A stretch of 64,000 nt of DNA from Heyndrickxia vini (GTDB lineage Bacteria; Bacillota; Bacilli; Bacillales; Bacillaceae_C), in NCBI RefSeq assembly GCF_016772275.1, contig NZ_CP065425.1, forward strand, positions 3,440,653 through 3,504,652. Reading direction: 5' to 3'. A program made the translations under genes and the position numbers. The notes under the pieces are model-generated. The model was not told where the DNA came from. It made no database searches and saw nothing but the letters and a program-made list of their open reading frames with translations. Below are positions 25,245 through 34,064 of the stretch, piece after piece (position 1 is the stretch's first letter; each line of letters opens with the position of its first letter).

Positions 25245-25856
25245 TTAATCCATGTCTATAATTATTTCAGAAAGGATTGGAGTCTCCTTATATGTGTATG
25301 GCTCCTTAAATGCTTTAAATACAAATTGCAATCCAGAAAGATCATCAGGCAGTGGCGGTGACACGATAAAATTGTAGCTAAAATGTCCACCTGTTCCCCC
25401 TCCGTCATTCATTCGGCAGCTGTACTCCTCTGCTATGAATAACTCCCAATGACGTTGCCTACGAAAATGATCCTCATGAGAATCTTTTGTATCATCCCAA
25501 TCAATCGTAAAGTTTACTACACTTGCATTATTATACTGGCGCATGAATGCCACTGTATAAAAATATTCATCTTTTGCCACTGATTTCAATATTGGCATAT
25601 ACTTTTGGAATTTATTCGGTTCAACTTGAGGTCGAAACTCTTCGTCATTTCTTAACGTGCTAAATACCGCATGTAACAAATCTTCGTAAAGATCATACTT
25701 ATCGGCCCACTCAGAAATATATTTTTTTGGCGGAAATCCAGGATCAGCATTTGATACTTCTTTCCTCTGTTGGATTAATGAACAAATCTGCTCATCAATC
25801 TGGCGGATTCTTTCATCATAATGATTAGTAGGTCGTTCAAATGGCAAACGTTTCAT
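25245..25856 (-). CDS. Conserved hypothetical protein
   Basis: A 203-residue soluble protein starting at an ATG after AAGGGGGAAAA. The N-terminal 35 residues form a charged helix (DERIRQIDEQICSLIQQRKE) like the first helix of chorismate-mutase-type helical proteins. A mixed domain follows with aromatic and acidic motifs (FTIDWDDTKDSHEDHFRRQ, GGGTGGHFSYNFIVSPPLP). No transmembrane segment, no recognised catalytic site. Function unknown. Monocistronic, with its own terminator. Confidence 0.65.
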   Translation of the reverse strand: MKRLPFERPTNHYDERIRQIDEQICSLIQQRKEVSNADPGFPPKKYISEWADKYDLYEDLLHAVFSTLRNDEEFRPQVEPNKFQKYMPILKSVAKDEYFYTVAFMRQYNNASVVNFTIDWDDTKDSHEDHFRRQRHWELFIAEEYSCRMNDGGGTGGHFSYNFIVSPPLPDDLSGLQFVFKAFKEPYTYKETPILSEIIIDMD

Positions 25857-26062
25857 TTTTTCCCCCTTGTGGACTTTTCTAGATTCGCCTTACTATCCCC
25901 TATTGATTTAGTCAACGCTTTTATTTTACCCCATCATGATTGTTAATTACAGTTAATTCCTTCTTCTTATCTCATTGCTTAGATGTGTTCTTTCTACTCG
26001 ATACAATTAATGTTTTGAATAAGTGTTTTTTGTTTAGGGAAAAATTTAACTGGGGTGATGAC

Positions 26063-27256
26063 TTGTTCTTTTTATTAAATATACTCGGTGTATTGATTGT
26101 AGCCGGACTGGTTTTCCTTTGTTCACCAGCTAAGCGTAAAATAAAGTGGCGATCTCTTCTTAGCTTGTTTATCGTTGAACTTGTAATTACTTGGTTTATG
26201 TTATCAACATCAATTGGGACATGGATTATTAATAAGATTGCCGCTTTCTTTTCTTGGTTGGTTTCATGTGCCAATGATGGAATTGCCTTTGCTTTTCCTT
26301 CGGTGATGGCAAATGACACGGTTGATTTCTTTTTTAGCGCTTTGATGCCGATTATTTTTATTGTTACTTTTTTCGATATTTTATCTTATTTTGGAATTAT
26401 GACATGGATCATTGACAAGGTAGGATGGGTCATATCGAAAATTTCCGGTTTACCAAAGATGGAAAGTTTCTTCTCGATTCAAATGATGTTTTTAGGAAAT
26501 ACGGAGGCTTTGGCAGTTATTCGGGAACAGTTGATTGTCCTGAAAAGTCAACGACTTCTTACTTTCGGCATCATGAGTATGAGTAGTGTCAGTGGTTCCA
26601 TTCTTGGAGCTTATTTATCCATGGTTCCCGCTGAATATGTATTTGCCGCGATTCCGTTAAACTGTTTAAATGCATTATTATTAGCAAGCATTTTAAACCC
26701 GGTTGAAGTTAGTAAGGAAGAAGATATCGTCTATGTTCCACCGAAAGAAGAAAAAAAAGATTTCTTCTCTACGATTTCAAACAGTATGCTCGTTGGCATA
26801 AATATGGTCATTGTTATTCTAGCAATGGTTATTGGATATGTTGCAATAACATCATGCCTTAATGGAATACTCGGGTTCTTCGTACATGGATTAACCATTC
26901 AAAAGATTTTCGGTATTATTTTCAGTCCTTTTGCTTTCCTCTTAGGATTAGGAACGCACGATGCCATGTATGTTGCATCCTTAATGGGAATCAAAATTTC
27001 AACCAATGAATTTGTCGCTATGATGGACTTAAAAAGCCATTTAAAGGACATGTCTCCACATACGATTGCTGTAACTGTTACATTCTTAACCTCATTTGCC
27101 AACTTTAGTACAGTCGGCATGATTTACGGCACATATAATTCGATATTCGGAGAAAGTAGCTCAAGTATTATTGGGAAAAATGTGTGGAAGCTTTTAGTTA
27201 GTGGAATGGCAGTCTCACTACTTAGTGCCATGATTGTCGGATTATTTGTGTGGTAG
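26063..27256 (+). CDS. NupC-family nucleoside:cation symporter
   Basis: An integral membrane transporter of the concentrative nucleoside family. The frame is open from 25940, but the TTG at 26063, after GGGGTGAT, gives 397 residues, the usual size for Bacillus NupC/NupG proteins. Signatures: FPSVMANDTVDFFFSALMPI, PKMESFFSIQMMFLGNTEAL, and C-terminal SFANFSTVGMIYGTYNSIFG. It imports nucleosides with Na+ or H+. The specificity (pyrimidine or purine) cannot be read. No purine riboswitch is visible in the leader. Ends in a hairpin shared with the convergent ykfC-like gene. Confidence 0.85.
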   Translation: MFFLLNILGVLIVAGLVFLCSPAKRKIKWRSLLSLFIVELVITWFMLSTSIGTWIINKIAAFFSWLVSCANDGIAFAFPSVMANDTVDFFFSALMPIIFIVTFFDILSYFGIMTWIIDKVGWVISKISGLPKMESFFSIQMMFLGNTEALAVIREQLIVLKSQRLLTFGIMSMSSVSGSILGAYLSMVPAEYVFAAIPLNCLNALLLASILNPVEVSKEEDIVYVPPKEEKKDFFSTISNSMLVGINMVIVILAMVIGYVAITSCLNGILGFFVHGLTIQKIFGIIFSPFAFLLGLGTHDAMYVASLMGIKISTNEFVAMMDLKSHLKDMSPHTIAVTVTFLTSFANFSTVGMIYGTYNSIFGESSSSIIGKNVWKLLVSGMAVSLLSAMIVGLFVW

Positions 27257-27283
27257 GAAGAAGGGGACAAACCCCTTTTTCCT
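27256..27283. terminator. Bidirectional terminator
   Basis: AGGAA-AAGGGG pairs with CCCCTT-TTCCT around ACAAA. It lies between the convergent nucleoside transporter and NlpC/P60 genes. Confidence 0.8.
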
Positions 27284-27285
27284 AT

Positions 27286-28299
27286 TTAAGGTAAGTATCT
27301 TCTTGCACCTGCTAATTCTTCGATATATCCTTTCGTGTTAACGGGGATGATTTCAACATTTTTCTTAGAGTTTGGCGAATGGATCATCATTCCATCCCCC
27401 GCATACATTGCTACGTGATGGACACTTCCTTTTCCATTATCGTGTGCAAAGAAAAGCAAATCTCCCGGTTGTAATTCATCTAGATTCACAGGTATACCAT
27501 TTTTAGCTTGAACACTTGAGTCTCTTGGAATTGTGATGCCATGGGATTGATACATAGTAAATGTAAATCCGGAACAATCAAATCCAAAACCGCTCATCCC
27601 CGCCCATAAATAGTGCAACCCAAGAAATTTTTTTCCGGTTTCCACTAATTCTTTACCTGTTGGCGTAGGGATATCAGCTTGTGAACGATACATTTGTGCA
27701 TGTTCTTTTTTTATAAAAGCAAGTTTGCCATTTGGTTTACGTACTTTATAAGCGTATTTTGTTTCTCCTTCATATGGAAGGCGAGTATTATAGCTAATTT
27801 CGATTTCCTTCTTTTTAAAAGATGGTGACTGATAAAGAAATGTTGTCGGTTCAGTAATCATTACAAATGGTTGATTGTCTTCCTTTGCGAACTTTTTGTT
27901 AAAAGCAAGTTGGGAAGCTGGCATCCAACCTGGATAACCAATTTCACTTCTCGGAGTTGGCTGTCCTTCTATTGCTACTTTTACCCAGTCCCCTTGCCGC
28001 TCAAGGATGGTCACTTTATTTCCGTATAAGCCTTGAGTTTCCAGCATCCCATCACCTGATAATTGTAATTGTTGTTCAAGATTCATGGCGTTCGTCCATT
28101 TTCTCATATCGACCGGGTTTGTTGCTGAAGGAGCATCAACTGGACGTAAAATATTAGGTGCTGTCCAAAGTGTCGCAACAGAGACGTCGATATAAGCAGT
28201 TTCTTCCGACTTTTTCTCTTTTGCTTCTGTATTTGTAGGATTCACTATTCCAAAGCCTACTAGAAAAACCGCTACTAACGTTAATACGAATCGTTTCAT
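27286..28299 (-). CDS. ykfC: NlpC/P60 gamma-D-glutamyl-L-diamino acid endopeptidase (YkfC-like)
   Basis: A 337-residue exported protein: signal peptide to about residue 26 (...NTEA), two SH3b-like domains (about 35-125 and 140-210), then the NlpC/P60 peptidase with FDCSGFTFTMYQSHG (catalytic Cys), VHHVAMYAG (His) and IHSPNSK (third residue). It cuts the D-Glu-gamma-diamino acid bond in murein peptides, releasing L-Ala-D-Glu. The ykfB-like epimerase lies upstream on the same strand, as in the B. subtilis ykfABCD cluster. Between the two genes sits array D, an unusual place for a repeat inside a likely operon. Confidence 0.88.
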   Translation of the reverse strand: MKRFVLTLVAVFLVGFGIVNPTNTEAKEKKSEETAYIDVSVATLWTAPNILRPVDAPSATNPVDMRKWTNAMNLEQQLQLSGDGMLETQGLYGNKVTILERQGDWVKVAIEGQPTPRSEIGYPGWMPASQLAFNKKFAKEDNQPFVMITEPTTFLYQSPSFKKKEIEISYNTRLPYEGETKYAYKVRKPNGKLAFIKKEHAQMYRSQADIPTPTGKELVETGKKFLGLHYLWAGMSGFGFDCSGFTFTMYQSHGITIPRDSSVQAKNGIPVNLDELQPGDLLFFAHDNGKGSVHHVAMYAGDGMMIHSPNSKKNVEIIPVNTKGYIEELAGARRYLP

Positions 28300-28365
28300 T
28301 CCTAATTCCTCCCTTTTTTAAAATTATCAATGAAACTATTAATCTATTAGTGATATTTCGATTTA

Positions 28366-28545
28366 TGACGGATAGAATCTGTTTTGTGACTCATAGATTT
28401 CGATTTGTGCATCATACTTTTTGGTTTGTGGATCATAGATCCAGTTCTTACCGCTGTTTTTTCTGTTTGGGTAGCATAGAATCTGTTTTGCGACTCATAG
28501 ATTTCGATTTGTGCATCATACTTTCAAGTTTGTGGATCATCGTTA
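28366..28545. repeat. Array D: TTTGTGNNTCATAG motifs at 21-21-21-41 bp spacing
   Basis: A 10-base core (best copy TGGATCATAG) recurs starting at 28366, 28387, 28408, 28429, 28470, 28491, 28512 and 28533. The intervals are 21, 21, 21, 41, 21, 21 and 21 bp, so the full period is 104 bp. This is the same motif and the same spacing rule as array F at 55.3 kb, in the opposite orientation. It lies in the 260-bp gap between ykfB and ykfC. Confidence 0.9.
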
Positions 28546-28559
28546 CACCTTTCGACGAC

Positions 28560-29618
28560 CTAAAGCACCGTTCCAATCCCAGGCAAATCAGATAATTGAA
28601 TGTTTTCCCCTTTATAAGTCATCACGTCTGGTTCTTCAGAAAGCCAAAGGGGCGCATCCAGATCAAAGTATTTTACATTTGGATGTGCGGCGGCAAAATG
28701 TGCGGCGGCTCCTACTGAAAGGGTTGGTTCCATCATACTTCCAATCATGCAGGCGACCCCATTTGCTTCAGCAATACTTGCAATACTCCAGGCTTGCGAG
28801 ATTCCACCGCATTTCATAAGTTTGATATTTAATAGATCAATATAACGACCTGAGACGAGTTTGAGTGTATCTTTTGCAGAAAACAGACTTTCATCCGCCA
28901 TGATTGGCGTTGATACTCTTTCTGTGACGAATTTCAGGCCATCAAGGTCATAGCTGGCAACAGGCTGTTCAATGAATTCAATATTAAACTGTTTTTCTTC
29001 CATTTCTTTAATTAGTTGGACCGCTTGTTTTGGCTTCCATCCTTGATTTGCATCAAGACGAAGCATTACCGTATTAGGAATAACTGAATGGATAGCTTCA
29101 ATGCGTGCAATATCAAGCTGTGGATCGGCCCCAACCTTTATCTTTAATGTTTGGAACCCATCTTCTACACTTTTTTTAGCATCTAATGCCATTTTCTCAG
29201 GTGTATCTACGCCTACGGTCATACATGTGGTTAAAGCACGTTTGTCACCAAGAAATGCATATAAAGGGATGTTCAGCAGTTTGCAATAGGCATCATGCAA
29301 AGCAATATCTGCTGCGGCTTTTGCACTTGTATTTCCAACACAGCACGTTTGGATTCGCTGAATAGCTGTTTGAAAATGGGTAATATCTTTACCAACCAGA
29401 GCATTTTTTATTGGGCCTGTTATTGCTGCCTCAATACCTTCCGATGAGTCACCCGTGATAACAAAGGTTGGTGCAGCAGCACCTCGTCCGATAATGCCAT
29501 TCTCTAGTGTTAACGAAACTTCAATGTTCTCAATTTCAGTTGCAGTTCTTAATGCTGTCTTGAAGGGTACACGCAACGGAATATTACGACGCTTGACTTG
29601 TAAATCTTGAATAATCAT
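28560..29618 (-). CDS. ykfB: L-Ala-D/L-Glu epimerase (dipeptide epimerase, YkfB)
   Basis: A 352-residue enolase-superfamily enzyme that converts L-Ala-D-Glu from murein to L-Ala-L-Glu so it can be used. The catalytic lysines K159 and K161 (LKIKVG) and K266 (NIKLMKCGG), and the metal ligands D189 (RLDANQGW), E217 (FIEQPV) and D242 (MADES), are all present. The start is the ATG at 29618 after GGGAGCG; upstream codons up to 29642 lack a site. Downstream is the ykfC-type endopeptidase that makes the substrate; upstream is a DUF819 membrane protein that could carry the peptides. Confidence 0.92.
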   Translation of the reverse strand: MIIQDLQVKRRNIPLRVPFKTALRTATEIENIEVSLTLENGIIGRGAAAPTFVITGDSSEGIEAAITGPIKNALVGKDITHFQTAIQRIQTCCVGNTSAKAAADIALHDAYCKLLNIPLYAFLGDKRALTTCMTVGVDTPEKMALDAKKSVEDGFQTLKIKVGADPQLDIARIEAIHSVIPNTVMLRLDANQGWKPKQAVQLIKEMEEKQFNIEFIEQPVASYDLDGLKFVTERVSTPIMADESLFSAKDTLKLVSGRYIDLLNIKLMKCGGISQAWSIASIAEANGVACMIGSMMEPTLSVGAAAHFAAAHPNVKYFDLDAPLWLSEEPDVMTYKGENIQLSDLPGIGTVL

Positions 29619-29679
29619 ACAAAGACGCTCCCTTTCATTCATTTAATTTGAGGGGATACCAGGCAGACCCGTTATCCCA

Positions 29680-30843
29680 TTAAAAAATACTTAAAATTTT
29701 CGCAACAATCATTCCAAAATAGGTTCCTAGGAATGAGCCAATTAATGCCATGATAACCCCGATTGGGATTAGGGCGCGGCTGTAGGCTGCTGCTAGCATT
29801 GGTGCGGATGCCATTCCACCGATATTGGCAAGACTTGCTACGCCAAGTGTAAATAAATCATATTTAAAGAGTTTGCCTAATAACAACATGATGATTAAAT
29901 GAATCAACATAATTAAAAATCCTGAGATGAGATAAATTGGTGCTTGTGCGATATTTGAAAAATCGGATTGTGAAGCGATTAAAGCAACAATGATATAAAG
30001 CATTACATTAGATACATCGAGTGCACCTGCAATTTTTGCAACAGGTGTTTGTCCTAAAATTAACCCAATAACAGATGCAATCATTATCGTCCAGCTTGTC
30101 CCATTAATTACTGCCCCTACTTCAGGAAGATGTTGCCCTGCGAAGGTGGATAATGACGAGATTAATAAGCCAATCCCGAGCAAATACAAAATATGTTGGA
30201 ACTGAATCCCGGATTTTTCTTCTGAACTCGCTGCTGCTTCTTCAAACCCTTGTTGAATAAAACCTGTATCTGCTTTTGTCCAACGATTAAACTTACCTGC
30301 AAATGGAACGAGCCAAAACATGAACATAACCCAAACAGCGTAATTGATCGTGTCCATCATTAATGCATAACCGAAGATATTCTCCGGTACTTTCAAAATA
30401 CCTTGAAGGGCAACCATATTAGCGGAACCGCCTGTCCAACTACCAGCAAGTGCGCCGAACGCCTTCCACGTATCTTTAATGTAAAAATGTTGAAAAGCAA
30501 TATAGACAACGACAAAACCAACCATAATACTGAAAACTGCTACTAAAAATCCTCCAAGCATTCTAGGTCCAAGCTTAAATATGCTTCGGATGTCACATTT
30601 TAATAACATAATTGCCAGCATTGCCGGGAGCAGCGCCCCTTTTACATTCGTATAAACGGATGCTGTGGAATCATTATGAGCAAATAATCCACATGTTTGC
30701 ATGATGGCGGAACCGATGTAAATAAGAACGATACCCGGTATAAATTTAAAAAATCGATTGCTGGAAAACTTTTTCTCAAATGCAACCATTAAAGCTGCAA
30801 ATGCCACCAAAACACTTAGATACATAAAACCATCAGTAATCAT
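29680..30843 (-). CDS. DUF819 family membrane protein (YjcL-like)
   Basis: A 387-residue polytopic membrane protein with about ten helices, matching DUF819 (PF05684). Conserved stretches are ALAGSWTGGSANMVALQ and SLANIGGMASAPMLAAAYS, two Gly-rich re-entrant-like segments typical of secondary carriers. The start is the ATG at 30843 after AAAGGAGGATATAA. It is 61 bases upstream of ykfB on the same strand. DUF819 genes are often next to dipeptide epimerases, so uptake of murein-derived peptides or amino acids is a reasonable but unproven role. Confidence 0.85.
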   Translation of the reverse strand: MITDGFMYLSVLVAFAALMVAFEKKFSSNRFFKFIPGIVLIYIGSAIMQTCGLFAHNDSTASVYTNVKGALLPAMLAIMLLKCDIRSIFKLGPRMLGGFLVAVFSIMVGFVVVYIAFQHFYIKDTWKAFGALAGSWTGGSANMVALQGILKVPENIFGYALMMDTINYAVWVMFMFWLVPFAGKFNRWTKADTGFIQQGFEEAAASSEEKSGIQFQHILYLLGIGLLISSLSTFAGQHLPEVGAVINGTSWTIMIASVIGLILGQTPVAKIAGALDVSNVMLYIIVALIASQSDFSNIAQAPIYLISGFLIMLIHLIIMLLLGKLFKYDLFTLGVASLANIGGMASAPMLAAAYSRALIPIGVIMALIGSFLGTYFGMIVAKILSIF

Positions 30844-30861
30844 AAATTTATATCCTCCTTT

Positions 30862-30908
30862 AAAAGACAAAAAATCCAGCCTAACAATGAAAAGTTAGAC
30901 TGGATTTT
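30862..30908 (-). terminator. Intrinsic terminator of the DUF3870 gene
   Basis: AAAATCCAG-CTAAC pairs with GTTAG-CTGGATTTT, followed on the minus strand by a T-rich run. It ends 19 bases before the DUF819 start, so DUF819-ykfB-ykfC either have their own promoter or are expressed by read-through. Confidence 0.85.
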
Positions 30909-30910
30909 GC

Positions 30911-31237
30911 CTAGGTTTTTTTAGACAAAGCAGTAATAGCATGATATTTTTTTAAGGCATCCTGAAAAGCGACAATCATCGCCTTTTGGGAAGAACCAAA
31001 ATAACGATTTGAGATATCTTCTAAGAGTGACGGATCATCGATATGACGGCCAATGAAGAGTGATTGGACAAATCTTCGAGTTAAGTCTACCGTCGCCGAA
31101 CAATCTACATCAATAATTTTTCCTGTAGTCCGATTGACAACTAATGCGAGAAAATACTGACTGAATTTCTTAGTGATCGGATTATTTTGCGAAGACTTCG
31201 CATCTCCCGTAATAAAAATTGCTTCTTTCTCGTACAT
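30911..31237 (-). CDS. DUF3870 family protein
   Basis: A 108-residue soluble protein matching DUF3870 (PF12986): KEAIFITGDAKSSQNNPIT, VNRTTGKIIDVDCSATVDLT and RYFGSSQKAMIVAFQDALKKY. The start is the ATG at 31237 after GAAAGGAAAC. The fixed Cys in DVDCSAT is typical. Function unknown. In many genomes DUF3870 genes lie beside amino-acid or peptide transport genes; here it precedes the DUF819-ykfB-ykfC group on the same strand. Confidence 0.8.
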   Translation of the reverse strand: MYEKEAIFITGDAKSSQNNPITKKFSQYFLALVVNRTTGKIIDVDCSATVDLTRRFVQSLFIGRHIDDPSLLEDISNRYFGSSQKAMIVAFQDALKKYHAITALSKKT

Positions 31238-31387
31238 ACGATTGTTTCCTTTCAATTTTATTAACAGACGATACAAGGAACAAACAAGGGACACTTGTTC
31301 AGCGCTTATATCATGTAATCGTTTTCAAAGGAATACTATTAATATATCATTTTTTTTGTAATCAGACAATAGGAAATATTTTGTCTG

Positions 31388-31418
31388 AAAAAGGACAATG
31401 GATCTAGTCCACTGTCCT
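31388..31418 (-). terminator. Intrinsic terminator of ydhK
   Basis: GGACA-TGGA pairs with TCCA-TGTCC around CTAG, followed by five T on the minus strand. Confidence 0.8.
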
Positions 31419-31419
31419 G

Positions 31420-31971
31420 CTATGATAATTCACTTTCAGTCACCCATTTATGGTTCTTAACTTCTTTGCCCCCGTTAGTTGGCTTGTAGTCGACCATATA
31501 GACAGTTGTTTTTTCCGCTGAAACAATTTCTGCTTTTGCACCTTTCATTCCCTTCATATGATCGGCTTCAATGGTAACTTTGTCTCCCGGTTTGAACGTT
31601 TTATCGTCTGCATTTTTTATTTCTTCCTGAATCACCCATTTGTGATTCTCCACTTTCGGTCCGCCAGTTGTGGGCGTGTAGGTAATGATATATGCTGTCG
31701 TATCATATGCCCCGACAATTGTTGCTTCTGCACCTTTCATCCCCTTCATGTGGTCTGTTTGAATGGTGGCTTTACTTCCAGCTTGAAATTTAGGATTCGC
31801 AGCAACCTTCAGCCCTTTAGGGACTTCGCTTGAACTAGAATGTTTCATATCCATATGTTCTTCGGATTCGGAATTTGATTTTACATGTTTGTCTGGTTCT
31901 TTAGTTGAAGAACAGGCAGCAATCGAAATTGTTAAAATGATCACGACAATACTTAATATGTACTTTTTCAT
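31420..31971 (-). CDS. ydhK: YdhK-type lipoprotein with two DUF1541 repeats
   Basis: A 183-residue lipoprotein: signal then lipobox IAAC (Cys 20), a His/Met/Ser-rich stretch (HMDMKHSSSS), then two tandem DUF1541 units of about 60 residues. Each unit has DHMKGMKGA and, later, ENHKWV or KNHKWV. The His/Met-rich motifs suggest copper or other metal binding outside the membrane, but this is an inference. Start ATG at 31971 after GAGGATATT. Monocistronic. Confidence 0.88.
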   Translation of the reverse strand: MKKYILSIVVIILTISIAACSSTKEPDKHVKSNSESEEHMDMKHSSSSEVPKGLKVAANPKFQAGSKATIQTDHMKGMKGAEATIVGAYDTTAYIITYTPTTGGPKVENHKWVIQEEIKNADDKTFKPGDKVTIEADHMKGMKGAKAEIVSAEKTTVYMVDYKPTNGGKEVKNHKWVTESELS

Positions 31972-32072
31972 AATATCCTCCTCAAGTTTGCTGTTTAGGA
32001 AAAAAGGTTCCCTTAACTATATTTACCTTAAATAAAATCGGTAAACATACAGCCTTTTTGAGATGGAATTCT

Positions 32073-32615
32073 TTATTCGTCATTCGTCGATCTAGTTCCA
32101 TTCCTTTGCTTTTCTTCAAACCAGTAAAGCGCCTTTTTCTCCATTTCTTGTACAAAAGATTTTTTCGCTTGGCTGTATTCTCTAGTGTCTTCAAACCGCT
32201 GGGCTAACTCGTCTTTAAAGCGACTATATTTGGAGACCGCTTCCGGATGAGCGCGCAAATAATCTCGAAAGATTAAATGTCGATTGATTTGAGGGTTGTC
32301 ATATTGATAAAAGTGAATATGATGTGTACGATTTTCCCCGCCTTTTCGAAATAATCTTCTCCCGGGAATTCCCCATTCACCTGCAACATCATAGCCTAAT
32401 GAGTTCATTTTTTGATTAAAAGAATCTATCCTCTCGATCTCTTTTACAATACACATCATGTCGATAACAGGTTTAGCCTTCAACCCTTTAACAGATGTAC
32501 TGCCAAAATGCTCACATTTAATGATTTCATCACCAAAAATAGTATTTAGGAATTGTTCCTCCATTTGAAACATTTTAGCCCAATTTTCATCAAAATTAGA
32601 TAGGCGAACTTTCAT
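32073..32615 (-). CDS. GrpB/UPF0157 family nucleotidyltransferase-like protein
   Basis: A 180-residue protein of the GrpB family (PF04229), a branch of the nucleotidyltransferase superfamily. Visible are the N-terminal NFDENWAKMFQMEEQFLNT, the substrate-site HFGSTSVKGLKAKPVIDMM with its Gly-Ser and Asp residues, and HIHFYQYDNPQINRHLIFRD. The biochemical role of the family in bacteria is not settled. Ribosome site AAAGGAG. The upstream VOC gene has a terminator, so this gene is probably transcribed separately. Confidence 0.88.
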   Translation of the reverse strand: MKVRLSNFDENWAKMFQMEEQFLNTIFGDEIIKCEHFGSTSVKGLKAKPVIDMMCIVKEIERIDSFNQKMNSLGYDVAGEWGIPGRRLFRKGGENRTHHIHFYQYDNPQINRHLIFRDYLRAHPEAVSKYSRFKDELAQRFEDTREYSQAKKSFVQEMEKKALYWFEEKQRNGTRSTNDE

Positions 32616-32644
32616 TTGATTACTCCTTTCTTAGTTGTAAACAA

Positions 32645-32672
32645 CAAAAAAGGCTGAAACAATCCAGCCTTT
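32645..32672 (-). terminator. Intrinsic terminator of the VOC gene
   Basis: AAAGGCTG pairs with CAGCCTTT; six T follow on the minus strand. Confidence 0.8.
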
Positions 32673-32686
32673 GTAAATTCTATGCA

Positions 32687-33037
32687 TCATTTATTTTGAA
32701 TAAGTCCAAAACCTAATCCTACAGGGTCAACCAAGTAGGCGAGATAGAAATCATCAAACTCCATTTTCTCACGCACAATCATCGCGCCATTTTCTTTCGC
32801 GTTCGCAATAGCATCATCGATTGAATCCACTTCGATTTGAATACGCGTTCCATATGGATAATCATTAGGACCTTTTCCAATCCCCCCGTTCATCCCTGGC
32901 TTTTCTTCTCCCCCTGTGGTGACTTCGCGATAGTCCCAATTAGGTGCGGAAATTTCCCAACCGAAAACACTCGAATAAAACTTGGCAGCTTTCTCAGGAT
33001 CTTGACTATTTAACTCGAATCCAATCACTCTTCCCAT
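32687..33037 (-). CDS. VOC (glyoxalase/bleomycin-resistance) family protein
   Basis: A 116-residue metal-fold protein: GFELNSQDPEKAAKFYSSVF in the first beta-alpha-beta half and REKMEFDDFYLAYLVDPVG in the second. The pattern is that of the predicted-enzyme group related to glyoxylase I. The ATG at 33037 (GRVIGFEL...) after AAAGGA fits the family; 16 upstream codons are not preceded by a ribosome site. Substrate unknown. Confidence 0.8.
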   Translation of the reverse strand: MGRVIGFELNSQDPEKAAKFYSSVFGWEISAPNWDYREVTTGGEEKPGMNGGIGKGPNDYPYGTRIQIEVDSIDDAIANAKENGAMIVREKMEFDDFYLAYLVDPVGLGFGLIQNK

Positions 33038-33195
33038 TCCAACCATCCTTTCAAAACTATATTTATTAGAATCTTTAGTTAACACTTCTATATTTGGTGG
33101 AAAATCCCTTCTTCACAAATAAAAAAATCTCGCAATCACTCCATTTGTCGATTATTATTTTATTAATATAATTTTTTAAAAAAGGAGAAAAACTC

Positions 33196-33696
33196 ATGCT
33201 ACAAATTAGAGATGCTGTTTCGAGTGATTTACCTGCCATTCTTGACATATACAATGATGCAATACGAAATCTTACTGCTACTTTTGATCTTACCGAACAA
33301 ACATTAGAAGAACGGACAGTTTGGTTTAATAAATATGGAGGACAATATCCATTAATTGTTGCGGAATTAAATCATGAAGTCGTTGGGTATAGCTGCTTAA
33401 CTATGTTCAGGGACAAACCTGCTTACGCTAAAACGTCGGAATTATCGATTTATATCTCTCCGAATCATCAAGGGGCCGGTATTGGAAGTGCGTTAATGAA
33501 GGAAATTCTTAAGCGAGCCGCAGAACTTGATTACCATACGGTCATCGGCGGAATTACCGGCGGCAACGAAGGAAGTGTTATGCTTCACAAGAAGTTTGGA
33601 TTTGAATTTGTTGGAAACTTTAAAGAAGTCGGATTTAAATTTGGTGAATGGCAAGATGTACATTTTTATCAACGGATGATTGAAAAAGGGGCATAA
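33196..33696 (+). CDS. GNAT acetyltransferase, phosphinothricin acetyltransferase (YwnH) type
   Basis: A 166-residue N-acetyltransferase of the PAT subfamily: IRDAVSSDLPAILDIYNDA at the start, YAKTSELSIYI, the acetyl-CoA loop SPNHQGAGIGSALM and the late GGNEGSVMLHKKFGFEFVG. Homologues acetylate methionine sulfoximine or sulfone and similar glutamine-synthetase inhibitors. ATG at 33196 after AAAGGAG. Monocistronic. Confidence 0.88.
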   Translation: MLQIRDAVSSDLPAILDIYNDAIRNLTATFDLTEQTLEERTVWFNKYGGQYPLIVAELNHEVVGYSCLTMFRDKPAYAKTSELSIYISPNHQGAGIGSALMKEILKRAAELDYHTVIGGITGGNEGSVMLHKKFGFEFVGNFKEVGFKFGEWQDVHFYQRMIEKGA

Positions 33697-33826
33697 TAAA
33701 TCAGGGAACGCATGTAATTGATGGACTTGGAGGACAGTGTCCGCTTACCATATATTGATTTGGGAATTATCTATTGAATTGTTGCAAATAATAAGATTGA
33801 TAAATAATCAATAGAGGAGGTCCAGT

Positions 33827-33985
33827 ATGCAACAGGATCAACAAACTAACAATAAGTCGGGCTCAATTATGAAACCGGAATTTGCCGGAACGGATGCACA
33901 AAAAGTAAAACAACAAATTCAAAAAGATGTAAGCGAGGGACAAGGTGCAATGACATCCCGCGAGGCCGGAGCAATGCGTGATTAG
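33827..33985 (+). CDS. Small protein resembling gamma-type spore protein (SASP) repeats
   Basis: An ATG at 33827 with a perfect GAGGAGGT site opens a 52-residue frame, too short for many gene finders. It is rich in Gln, Lys, Ala and Gly, and includes PEFAGTDAQKVKQQIQK, which recalls the EFAxETDAQQVRxQN repeat of gamma-type small acid-soluble spore proteins (SspE), though only one unit is present. It also recalls other small Gln-rich sporulation proteins. No cysteine. A strong hairpin follows. Likely expressed late in sporulation, as an inference. Confidence 0.65.
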   Translation: MQQDQQTNNKSGSIMKPEFAGTDAQKVKQQIQKDVSEGQGAMTSREAGAMRD

Positions 33986-34006
33986 AAAACTACTCTTGTA
34001 GTGAAT

Positions 34007-34041
34007 CTCCTAAGTTGGATTAGTCATCCAACTTAGGGGAG
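34007..34041. terminator. Hairpin after the SASP-like gene
   Basis: CTCC-TAAGTTGGAT pairs with ATCCAACTTA-GGGGAG. No T run follows on either strand, so it may stabilise the mRNA end rather than terminate. Confidence 0.55.
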
Positions 34042-34064
34042 ATAAGCTCATTCCGATCTCCCGT

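Noticed and set aside
25857-26062. Purine riboswitch in front of the nucleoside transporter
   Set aside because: No conserved purine-aptamer helices or loops could be found.
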